From Annulohypoxylon bovei var. microspora (Eukaryota > Ascomycota > Sordariomycetes > Xylariales > Hypoxylaceae), in assembly GCA_022836615.1 (NCBI GenBank), contig MU405227.1:248001-312000 (forward strand): a DNA stretch of 64,000 bases, written 5' to 3'. A program made the translations under genes and the position numbers. This document shows, piece by piece, positions 36,232 through 45,354 of this stretch (within the stretch, counting starts at the first letter, position 1; each line of letters starts with the position of its first letter). The notes below the pieces were generated by a model. The model was not told where the DNA came from. It searched no databases and saw only the letters and a list, made by a program, of their open reading frames with translations.

Positions 36232-36297
36232 TTTAGCTCCGCGCTAGCTCATCCACAGCTTTTAATTGGGTGCATCGCTCAATTAAGCGGGGCTTTT
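36232..36297 (+). repeat. Dispersed repeat copy 2
   Basis: Counterpart of 22721-22786 in inverse orientation; see that entry. Here the A-box-like GCTAGCTCA is followed about 105 nt later by GGTTCGATTCC, so the unit may be the head of a tRNA-derived SINE. Confidence 0.55.
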
Positions 36298-36422
36298 CGA
36301 CCACACTGCATCCCTTGCCCGGGGCCTTCGTCAGCTAAACCCCAGCTCCGAGATTCCCAGGTTCGATTCCTCGATTTCTCACTTTTACACCCTTTTCAAC
36401 GTTTTATTCAACCTGCCCGGAC

Positions 36423-36483
36423 GGCCGGCTTCGTGTTTTTGCTCGGCGCGCTGCGCGCGCCTCGCAAAAACCCTCCGCCGGCC
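36423..36483. repeat. Three-tier perfect palindrome
   Basis: GGCCGGC/GCCGGCC (7 bp), GTTTTTGC/GCAAAAAC (8 bp) and GGCGCGC/GCGCGCC (7 bp) are nested. Symmetric internal loops of 5+5 and 2+2 bases separate them, and the terminal loop is three bases. All 22 pairs are perfect. Confidence 0.9.
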
Positions 36484-36812
36484 GCCCGCGGCCGTCGATT
36501 GGTCAATTGGTCAGTTTAGGTCAGGTTTTCATCGACTTGACTGTTCCCAGTAAGTATGGTTGTCAGGAATCGATTAGGTAAGCGCCTTCTTTTGATTGGG
36601 TGCATCTTTCTCGTTGACCCACCTTTTCCCCTAGTCTCCCACCTTTTCGTCACCTCCCTCTTTTTACAACGTTTAATTGGATGCATAGCTGCTTACATAA
36701 GTTTCTCCCCTTGCGCAGGGGCCAGTTTTTGAGGCTTTGCTTAGTCATCCTTCTTTCGAGACTATGCTTAGTCATCCTCTTCGAGGCTACCCTTTCAGGG
36801 GTTTTAAATTCC

Positions 36813-37550
36813 TTATATAAAGACGAACGGCAACCCCTCGTAGAAGCGTCTGTCGAGAGATTTGACGATTTCTTCCACGAACAGTGTTTTGGTGGTCCAT
36901 CCCGCTTGCCGGCAAGTCTCCATCAACAGAGTGGTATTCATAGCGTCGTCTCCTGTGGGGTCTCCCCTCCCAATAGCGAAATGGACAATAGGCCTATGCC
37001 CTAATTCCAGCTCTATTAGAGACATATTCCTCTTCCATGCCTCGATGAGGCGTTCGTAGAGGGAATTGAACTGATCGGTTCCATGACCGGTTTGCTCGAG
37101 CCAGGATCACTGAATAAACGCTGCTTCCACAAGCGAAGTGGGCGTATCCGCGTTGAACTCGTAGAATTTCGGTACTCGAAGTCTCGGGTCTGGGTGGTCA
37201 AGTCCTCCAAAGCATACGTCAAAACGCCCGTAAACGCTCCCCCAAGCAGGGTCATGACCCCACGACTCCTTAATCTGTCGCAGTGCAAATGCAGGGATGA
37301 CCATCTTGCCAGTGATAATTTCCGGATGTTCTAATAGATAATCGGTGGCCTCGCAACACATGTCGAAGACATCTTGCCCGGCTTTCTCAAGAAGGTTGAT
37401 CTCCTCGCTCGTAAAGGAGTAGTATCGATCATCCGGCCAGTAAGGCTCCGAGCATTCATCTCCCGGGACGGGTGTCTTAGAGTATACAAGACCTTGGCTC
37501 TGTACGAGTCGTGTTGCATTGGGACGCTTTTCTACCGGGACACGACGCAT
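36813..37550 (-). pseudogene. Glutathionylspermidine-synthase-like ATP-grasp protein, N-terminal half, disrupted
   Basis: From ATG 37550 the frame reads as the GSP_synth family N-terminus: RRVPVEKRP, PYWPDDRYYSFTSEEI, GRFDVCFGG, VPKFYEFNADTPTSLVEAAF. A TGA at 37109-37107 then occurs where the family has Trp (Q-stop-SWLEQ). The same frame continues without a shift for 98 codons (WKRNMSLIELE, VHFAIGRGDPTGDDAMNTTLLM, TLFVEEI) and ends abruptly at 36813, where similarity to the family stops. So there is one nonsense change (TGG to TGA, a RIP-type G-to-A) plus loss of the ATP-grasp C-terminal half. It lies against repeat-derived DNA. Family members ligate glutathione and polyamines or are amidoligase-like; activity here is excluded unless TGA is read through. 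Confidence 0.75.
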
Positions 37551-38468
37551 GTTCAAAGAGATGATGCGAAGATGTATATTTTGCGTGTCTATACGAGTAA
37601 ATGAGTTTCTCCTGAAAGACTAGAGGTATGATTATTTATAATAATGTTTGCTACCCTCGCAATTCATCGAGTGTGTCAGGGATTTACTGGTGTATACATG
37701 GGTACCCAGGAGCTCTGATGGCGATCGAAAGACACATGCTCATCTGAATTTGTCACAGGAGTTCTCTACGCACAGAGAAGTTTTGTTCAACCACGGGGAA
37801 GTTGATCACGAAGTAAGGAATATGTTATATTCAGGTGTAGTTGAATAACACCTCATCTTCTTGTTCCCTTGATACTAAATATCTCCACCGGAATTTGTAT
37901 CATACGACCCAGGAAGCCACACCACTCTATTCTTGGACAAACCTCTATGTACAATATATTAACTGCGTTTTATTGGATTATGTATAGAATACGTAAATAT
38001 TGGTATCTCTGAAGTTTTCAGTAAATACTTTCCGTAAGTGAGCAAAAGATGGTGAGTCTACATAAGAAATTAATGTACCTATTCTCGGAAAACTATCGTG
38101 AATAACAACTTTCTATCTTGCTTACCTAGTATTATTAAGTAGGACGAGTTGAAATTTATGTAATTTGGTTTGCTCGATATTATAGTAGTTGTTGGATGAT
38201 TCTACGCTGTACGGACGTAAGGTTGGCGGCACTATCACACAACAAGGTGAATAAGGTGATATTCTGCGAGGCCGTAAAATGTGTGACAAAGTCTGCCTGG
38301 ATATAGTATCCTATACTAGAGGTAGGTAGTGTTATATATAAATTCGCAGTCTGCACCTTGTTATGATCTACTATCCCCAGACGAGCATCACCAACCTCAT
38401 CTCTACTCCAAGTTTACACCTAAACATTTTACCAACGCATCAAGCATTCAACTCACGCAAAAATCACC
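37551..38468 (+). promoter_or_regulatory. Intergenic region; promoter of the small secreted protein at its end
   Basis: About 920 AT-rich bases without a gene. A strong TATA (TATATAAATT) lies at 38335, about 135 nt before the ATG at 38469, preceded by a TAGGTAGGT run. This is consistent with a promoter for the downstream gene. Confidence 0.45.
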
Positions 38469-38744
38469 ATGAAGCGCCAGCACATCACCCTCCCGGTCCT
38501 GCACCTCGCTGCCGCGGCTTTCTTCGCTACCAACGTCCAGGCAGAATACTACTGCGTGGACAAATTCGCCGACCTTGTCAATGACAGCAAATGTGACGAC
38601 CCGAGTGCTACCGGGCGTTACTTCTAGATCGAAGGACCGCCTGACGCGACCCCCGAAGACTTGGTCATGGTCGCTTGTAAACGCGACGAGGGCACCGCTG
38701 CCGGCGGGTTTGGGAGGAGGCAAATGGGAGGAAGCGGTTGTTAG
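38469..38744 (+). pseudogene. Small secreted Cys-containing protein with an in-frame stop
   Basis: ATG 38469 opens a clear signal peptide (MKRQHITLPVLHLAAAAFFA, cleavage near Gln-Ala), then EYYCVDKFADLVNDSKCDD and ATGRYF before TAG at 38625-38627. The frame continues 38 codons beyond (IEGPPDATPEDLVMVACKRD, ending GGSGC) to a TAG at 38742. Two Cys lie before and two after the inner stop, as expected if an approximately 90-residue, four-Cys protein was interrupted by CAG to TAG (C-to-T). A functional 52-residue product or read-through cannot be excluded. Small, secreted and Cys-bearing is the profile of an effector-like protein; function is unknown. Confidence 0.55.
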
Positions 38745-39222
38745 ACTGAGGAACTCAATCACTTGATTATGGATACTTGGAAACCTTGTGGACCGGGTGC
38801 GTACCTCATGTGTGGAACGGTTGGCCGCCGAGAGCCGGCACACATTACATCATCACGAGTTTGCTAGATAGCCCGAGCTATGGAGGGAATATCGCGTTCA
38901 ATTCTATGTGTCTAAAAATGAAGGATTTTATTTATATCCCTACCTGAGTCTGGGATTTCTAGTGCGTTGTATGTGTAGAACCAACAGAAAATATATCGTC
39001 CCACCACATAGAGAAGTGATCGCCCATATTTTAAGCACGTAAAGTACCTAGTAGTAAGGGACCTTTCGCGTTGCTCGGGTGCGTAACTTCCGGCAATTGA
39101 TAAACCCATATTGACTTCTAAAGTTGTATAGCAAACTAACCAATGGTATAAGCTGTCCTACCACCCTCTAGTTAGAAACGCCGAACACCATCCCGATAAA
39201 TAGAATCAAACGCCGATGCAGC
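38745..39222. other. Convergent intergenic spacer
   Basis: 3' flanks of the small secreted protein and atg6. No gene or repeat was recognised. Confidence 0.5.
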
Positions 39223-40780
39223 TCAGCGACCGTTGGTCACATGGCTAACATTGCTCGCATGTGCGATTAGGAACTTGCAGCACGTGAGTGCAAACTTGCA
39301 TGCTTTTGTCCAGCTTTCGTCCGTGTTCATCCCCAGTTTGATGCTGAAGTGGCCTATCCTATCGTCCCCGATCTTGTCACCCTCGATCTTGTAGGGGAGT
39401 GCTAGTGGATTCGCAGCGTATCCGCCTTGTTCGCTATTCTTCGTCTGCTGGTGCACGAAAGCTCCGAGTTGCCTTACTAACTCTAAGAAAGCAACCATTC
39501 CCTGGTCGAACTTCCGATTCCATAACATTTGTAGTGGCAGGTCGCCGGAACAGAAGAGTTCCAGAACAGTTTTCTTAGGTCCTGGAGGAGGTCCACTTCG
39601 ATGACCACCTAGTCGACTAGACGATGGGGATGGGTAGTCATACCGTATGATCTTCGACGTCGAGCCCATAGGGAGTGGTTCGTAACCATCAAATTTATAC
39701 CCTAGCTTATCAGCAACGGTGACAACTAATAGTAATGCCTGTCCCCAAGCGGCATTGATTTCCGGCCAATCCACGGGCTTCGTCGATAATCTACCTAGTC
39801 TGAGCCCGTTTATCGTTGCAAAATGACCGTCGTGATGTATCGAGAAAGTATCGTTGTAAACATTCGCTCGTTGAAGCTTAGTCAAAAGTTGTGAGTCGTG
39901 GTCGAATCTGGAGTTAATGCTATCCCTTTCGTTTTGAAATTCTGCGAGTTTCATTGCAAATGCGTTGCGCTCTCTCCAGAAGTGCTCCTCTTCAGTATCT
40001 AGTACCTCCGATTCCTCTTCGAGAGCTGCAATTTCTAAATCCAAAGCTGCCTTTTCTTTCTCTAGTGCTAAAAGTTGTTTCATCGACTCTTCCTCTTCCT
40101 TGCGTGCTTTTGCTAGAGCCTGTTCGGATTCGGCAATGTCTTCTTCTCTGGGTACATCGGCTTGGACCTGTTTCAAGAAAGCAGCATATGCGTCTCGTTC
40201 CCGTGCTGTGGATTCTAGCTTCTTCTGAAGCCCATCTACTAGCATCTCTGTACACTCAACACAAATAGGATGGTCGATATCGGATCGCGCAGATAATATT
40301 TCGAAGAGCTTATTAATGCGCTCAGCTTCGTGGGGTTGCGCTGGTCTTCCGTCGTTACGCTGTCCATTAGACATGGATACTCGACGTTGTGGTCTCGGAT
40401 TTGGCGACTCTATAGGGGGCGTAAGCCTCGGAGGAGCTACTTGGGATTCGGTAAGGAGGACGAAAGACATGGCTGAACTGTCACGAGGTTGACCGTCGCT
40501 GCGCAAGGCGCTGCTATTTCTCTTAAAAGTAGCAGGCCCTGTATCCTTAGATACCCTGTCATACAGGGCTCTTCGCTCGGAGTCATTTGGGTAGGTCAGA
40601 CGCGAAGACAATTGTCGTTTAGGCTGTTTTTGAGAAGATGAAGCTGGGAATAGTTAGCTGAATGCGACGATTTGATGCTCGCACATGTTACCGACCGACA
40701 AGTAGATTAAATGCGGCTGGATTTAGATCTTCCAAAGACCCATCTAGCCTGAGTGGTGCACGACACTTTTGGCAATACAT
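39223..40780 (-). CDS. atg6: Atg6/Vps30 (Beclin 1), PI3-kinase complex subunit
   Basis: Exons (minus) 40780-40696 and 40643-39223 give 501 residues. The 52-nt intron (donor GTCGGT, branch CTAAC, acceptor CCCAG) joins NLLV to ASSSQKQ. Hallmarks are an N-terminal CQKC (residues 3-6) with a second pair CVEC near 156-159, as in fungal Atg6; SSAMSFVLL near 85-92 in the BH3-like region; a long coiled coil (about 165-300); and the C-terminal BARA fold (LGRLSTKPVDWPEINAAWGQ, ELFCSGDLPLQMLW, FDQGMVAFLELV). Atg6 scaffolds the Vps34 lipid kinase with Vps15 and either Atg14 (autophagy) or Vps38 (endosomal sorting). Its Atg14 partner is encoded 10 kb away. It is divergent from scm3 with a short shared promoter. 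Confidence 0.95.
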
Positions 40781-41262
40781 CGTGGCTGTAGTATTACTGT
40801 GGTAGGTTCCATACTGAGATTGCTCGTGTTAAATTGTTGAGGTTAAGTTGAAGTTCTTGAAAGTTCCGACGTCGAATTATGCATGTGTTCTACGTCATCA
40901 GCTGATCCCAGACTCTCTGGTGGGGCAGGATTATAGCGGGAAATTTCCAGGTACCACCTTAATCCCCACACATTATGTATCATAAAGGCTAAATTTACGG
41001 TAAAAATACTTTATGTAGACCTTTGTTCAAGTATCAAAGCCCTAAAGCACTAATTATCCCGATAAGATAACGACGCGCTTATTGATCTTTATTGACGCGT
41101 TCATAATACCAAAGCAATTGACATTCAATGACAACAAGGTCTTTCTCATATTTCCCCCCTTCTCTTTTAATTGAAATTTAATAGAACTATTACACTCTTG
41201 ACGATTGAAAGCGCTTCCAGCGTTGCCAATTTAATTGGTATAATGGAAATCCGACCGGAATC
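40781..41262. promoter_or_regulatory. Bidirectional promoter atg6/scm3 with an overlapping uORF
   Basis: About 480 bases between divergent starts. On the scm3 side an ATG at 41243 in good context (ATAATGG) opens a 14-codon reading frame that ends at 41287. It overlaps the scm3 start codon (41263) in another frame. If included in the mRNA it should lower scm3 translation. Confidence 0.5.
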
Positions 41263-44200
41263 ATGGAGCCCCCTGCAAAGAGAATGAGACTTGGGCAAGC
41301 CCCCTATGACGACGATGATGAAGATGAAGCGAATCTGGATGAGCTATCTATGGACCCAAATCAATTTGATGCTAGACAGGATCCTCTTTACGAACTTGAT
41401 AAGGGGAGGGCTAAAGCTGCGACAAGACTAAAATCAGCCTTTGAACGTATCTTCGAAAAGTACGAAAGGGATTTTACTGACGTTGGCGATGAGATTGATC
41501 TTGAAACCGGCGAGGTGATCATTAACAATGGACATCTCCTGTCTCTGAAAGATGAGAAGGATCGTAGTAGGGAGGGATCCATCTCAAGTAACGAAGAGGA
41601 AAGGATTATGAGAGGGAAAGACGTCAGCTCAGTCGAAGTCTCGCATACCAAGCCTCTGTCACAGACTACTTCATTTACGCATACTCCGCCTCTAGGACTT
41701 CCTGCAATAACAGGTCAACAAATAATGGCTCATCATCAGTTCTCGTCACTTGGAATACCTCCAAATCCATATGGCTTTATGGACCCGTTCATGGGTCACG
41801 GGTCGGCTGACCCACTCTGGCAAACTCCCGAGTTACCCATACCCCTTTATCAGGATAGGTTCGGATTTATAGGTCAAGCTATGGGCTATCCGCCTTCCTT
41901 TGGTTATGGATATAACTCAATGATGGCGCCAGGGGGAGGCTTTGGCCATGGATCGTTTGGCGATGTTTTTCGACCGCAGGTACCAAAAAGGCTTCCTCCC
42001 GCGAAGACTCCAGCTCGGCAACTTTTACCTCGTGTAGCAACAGATACGGACAATTCTGAAGAGGACGATCTTTTGTTAGGTAGCAATACTGAAGAGGTTG
42101 TTAAGAGTGTGTCTATAAAAAGCATCAAAGCCTTACCAACAACTGTAGTGGCTGAGAAAATAAAACAAGTGGAACAGAAGGGTGCCAAATCTGTCGCTAG
42201 TGCTGGGAAAGAGAAAGATGCCCAAAAGCCGCGCCGTGGTCGACCAAGGAAGGTAGCCATACCTGCAAACCCACCAGAATCTAATGGCAAGGCAAATAAG
42301 AAACGTGGGAGGAGCATAGAAACCACTCCTAGCGCCGAGATATCGAATCTGGCGGAGTCTACGAATACCCCAGTAGTTGTGCCAATACCGTCGCCACCGC
42401 CATCGCCATCGCCATCGTCCGAGGAGGAGCCTAGTTTAGAGAGAAAAGATGTCACCGAGACTGTGATAGCTGAGACTAAGGCATCAACTGAGGAGGACAC
42501 TGAATCTCTTAGTACCCGACATAGGAGATCTTCACGCGGTCGCAAGAAGACGGAATTCTACGGCCAAATCACATGGACAAAACTACGTCAATCAAAACCA
42601 GGAGCGACCGATACACAAAATGTCATAGAAGATTTACCTGACGAAGCTTCTAATTCATTGGCCCTAGACATAAATAGATCTCTCAAGGATGTGAGATCTG
42701 AGGAATCTCCACATAAAGACATCACGGAGCTTGAACTGAGCGAGCAGCCTGAGGAGGTCGGGAAGAAAGATCTTGACAGTGAGACTCACATCGCCACCTT
42801 AAATCAAGAATATCATGGAGAGGAACTTCCTGTGAACTCGGGAGATACGGAGGATGGTGAAAGGATACAAAGTACTCCGATTAGCCCCCAGCCCACTATT
42901 GAGAACTCAGAGCAACCAGATCCTTTGTTCTCAATTATTACATCCAATACCAATGAGGTAGAAGTCTCTCCAGAAGACAAAGAAATGCTTCCATGCAATA
43001 AGATTGGGAAACTTGACGTTATCTCAAACGAAGAGCTGCCAGTCCATCCTCCGGAGGATTCAGCCCAGGGCACGCATTCCAATCAGCTGGATGTACAAGA
43101 GGTCAATTCAGAAGACCGTACTACAGAAGATGCAAGTATTACGGCTACTGTAGAAATTACACTCCCCAGTCCCGTAGATGAGGAGACAACCGTCGACATA
43201 GAAGAAACACTTATACCTGATGTTATACCGGACGTTATTCGAGAAACACCCCAAAGTCCAACCACACAAATACAATTAGAGGAAGCGGCTGTCCAACTGC
43301 CAGATCCCGTGCAAGAGGACCTGTTACTCGAGCCTGAGATCACAGAACCTGACACCGCCGAACCAGAATCTACGGAGCCGGAAATGCCTTTCGATAATAC
43401 GGCAAGTCAGCCGAGCTTTATAGAGGACTCGGATCCACTAAGCTTGCCAGATGAAGACGAACCTATGCTTCCGCCAGCTCGACTGCCCGTTATACCATAC
43501 AAATCCAAGATCCCGGCGCTCTTCGAAAAAGCCGAGCTAGCCTTCCGACCACAAGTCACCCAGAAAGACCCCAGGTCGAGAATCTTAAAAAGCAAAAGCC
43601 CCGATATAGCGATAACCTCAAGTCCACCAAAACCGCGATCCTCCTTAACCGCAAAACCCACCGCCGCCACCCCAGTCCCCAGCACGCCCAAGAAACGACG
43701 AGACTCACGACCCGAAGCAAACCCCCGATTCAGCAGCCACCGCACTTCCTCCCCTAAGAAGAAATACGCTCTAACCTCCCTCGTGCCGGACGACCCGGAC
43801 GAAGACGACGACGAGCTCAGCGTGCTCGCGTCGAGCGTCGCGCCCAGCCCCTTCTTCTCCCACGTCCGCTCGTCTTCCAAGCCCCACTCGCGGTTCAACC
43901 CGCCCCTGACCGCCACGCCGCGCAAGCCGAGCCGACGCCACGGCTTCCTCACGGACGTCATGCGCACGCCGCACCGCGTCAGCAAGCGCGGCGCGCCCCC
44001 GGCGACCGACTCGCGGGCGTCGCGCGGCCCAAAACTGCGGTTCGGCGGCGGCGTGCAGAGCTCACCGCTAGCGCGCACGGTGTTGAACTTGAATCACCGG
44101 GAGTCGCTTGCCGCTACGCCGTCGCGGAGAGGGAGGAATAGGGGTAGAGATAGAGATAGAGATGGAGATGACGCAGGGAGCGTGGAGCTGGGGAGTAGTC

Positions 44201-44289
44201 CCGTGCGCACGCCCGGCGGGACGGCGCGGCGCTGCGGTGAGGACGGGTTCGTGTGCGAGAGGGATTTCTGCTTTACTTGCTGCAAGTAG
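41263..44289 (+). CDS. scm3: Scm3-type CENP-A (CenH3) chaperone
   Basis: Single exon, 1008 residues. The Scm3/HJURP histone-chaperone motif lies at about residues 39-92: DPLYELDKGRAKAATRLKSA, FERIFEKYERDFTDVGDEID, then LETGEVIINNGHL. This helix binds CENP-A/H4 and delivers it to centromeres. An AT-hook-like KPRRGRPRK (near 322) and SSRGRKKTEFYGQITWTKL (near 425) suggest DNA or nucleosome contacts. The middle 400 residues are acidic and disordered. The C-terminus ends in a compact Cys cluster, RRCGEDGFVCERDFCFTCCK, likely a small zinc-binding element. Such extended proteins are usual in filamentous fungi compared with the short yeast Scm3. Base composition becomes strongly GC-rich after about 43780. 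Confidence 0.85.
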   Translation: MEPPAKRMRLGQAPYDDDDEDEANLDELSMDPNQFDARQDPLYELDKGRAKAATRLKSAFERIFEKYERDFTDVGDEIDLETGEVIINNGHLLSLKDEKDRSREGSISSNEEERIMRGKDVSSVEVSHTKPLSQTTSFTHTPPLGLPAITGQQIMAHHQFSSLGIPPNPYGFMDPFMGHGSADPLWQTPELPIPLYQDRFGFIGQAMGYPPSFGYGYNSMMAPGGGFGHGSFGDVFRPQVPKRLPPAKTPARQLLPRVATDTDNSEEDDLLLGSNTEEVVKSVSIKSIKALPTTVVAEKIKQVEQKGAKSVASAGKEKDAQKPRRGRPRKVAIPANPPESNGKANKKRGRSIETTPSAEISNLAESTNTPVVVPIPSPPPSPSPSSEEEPSLERKDVTETVIAETKASTEEDTESLSTRHRRSSRGRKKTEFYGQITWTKLRQSKPGATDTQNVIEDLPDEASNSLALDINRSLKDVRSEESPHKDITELELSEQPEEVGKKDLDSETHIATLNQEYHGEELPVNSGDTEDGERIQSTPISPQPTIENSEQPDPLFSIITSNTNEVEVSPEDKEMLPCNKIGKLDVISNEELPVHPPEDSAQGTHSNQLDVQEVNSEDRTTEDASITATVEITLPSPVDEETTVDIEETLIPDVIPDVIRETPQSPTTQIQLEEAAVQLPDPVQEDLLLEPEITEPDTAEPESTEPEMPFDNTASQPSFIEDSDPLSLPDEDEPMLPPARLPVIPYKSKIPALFEKAELAFRPQVTQKDPRSRILKSKSPDIAITSSPPKPRSSLTAKPTAATPVPSTPKKRRDSRPEANPRFSSHRTSSPKKKYALTSLVPDDPDEDDDELSVLASSVAPSPFFSHVRSSSKPHSRFNPPLTATPRKPSRRHGFLTDVMRTPHRVSKRGAPPATDSRASRGPKLRFGGGVQSSPLARTVLNLNHRESLAATPSRRGRNRGRDRDRDGDDAGSVELGSSPVRTPGGTARRCGEDGFVCERDFCFTCCK

Positions 44290-45354
44290 ACACCCAGGTA
44301 CTTATCCAGCTACTTGCTTAGTTATGGCGAGACGGTTATTTGTGAGGAGAATGGGAAGAGCAGAGAAGAGCGGAGGAAGCTAGAGCTATGGTCCCGAAGT
44401 AGCTGTAAATATAGAGAGCTAGAGCTTGCAAGTATATACTTCTTATTCAAAGCTCCGAAGACCTATTAAAAGGGACACTTATAATAGTAATTTACTACTG
44501 TATATATGCCATAAACATGCTCGTTCAGATGCGGATGATGTTCTAACAAACTATAGCTTCTGGAGACAATTGCTTTTCGATATTAACGAAAACCGCGTGA
44601 TGCAACCAAGAATAAGCACCATCTCACACCCCTGTAAACTAACTTACATAAGCAAAACCATAGGTAAGAATCTTAGGGCGAAGAACACACGGCTTCATAA
44701 CCAAAAGTTGATCATTAGCTCATTTGCCTCTATACGCTACCTAGACCTGCTCGATACCTCTTCTCCTATACCGGTCTAGCGCTGCATCATAGGCAGTTCC
44801 TGCCCTCCGAATACTTCCAAGAACCTGGCCCGCCACTCCATCACTAAAAAAAGGAGAAGAACGAAGAAAAGAAATCATAAAAATAAATAAAAATGATATC
44901 CCATATGCAATGCCCCGTAGAAGCCTATTTCACCACACCACATCCCTTAACAAGCAAGCCCGGAAACGCCAGTCACAACCCAGCCAAGTCACCTTAAAAT
45001 TCACGATTCCATTCCATCAATCCCGGACCCCGACCACTGCCCCGTAGATCTCTGGACGCGATCTTTGCATACTAGAATGGGGACGAATTTCACGAAGTCG
45101 TAATTTATAAATTTTTTGCATTCATCCCGCCTCCGTCAATACACTGCGTGGATTTGAGGCCTATCTAAGGTACTACAACGAACTTGCGCCGATGCTGCGA
45201 AGAACGTATCATTATGGTAGTCCGGTGTCCTTGTGGGTAAAGGGGAGAGAAAAGAGTTTATCTGCCGTCGGAGGAGAACTGAAAACGACCAGTGACGAGC
45301 AGTATTTGTTCGGGTATCTCATAGAATTCGTATGGGGAGTGGCCTTGAGAAGGA
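44290..45354. other. Convergent intergenic spacer
   Basis: About 1.06 kb between scm3 and the CK2 gene. AT-rich; an open frame at 44426-44779 starts with TTG and has no recognisable features. No repeat was recognised. Confidence 0.45.

Larger units (their letters stand above)
36199..36812. other. Repeat-rich junction between retroelement and pseudogene
   Basis: Contains the second dispersed repeat copy (36232-36297), a perfect B-box GGTTCGATTCC at 36361, a three-tier palindrome (36423-36483), and two shorter copies of the TTGATTGGGTGCATC motif (36591 and 36673). It also holds a two-copy imperfect tandem (GCTTAGTCATCC at 36737 and 36769). No gene. It looks like a pile-up of small element fragments. 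Confidence 0.55.

Noticed and set aside
36361..36371. tRNA gene at the perfect B-box GGTTCGATTCC
   Set aside because: The flanking bases do not form a T-stem, acceptor stem or anticodon arm; kept only as a possible SINE part.
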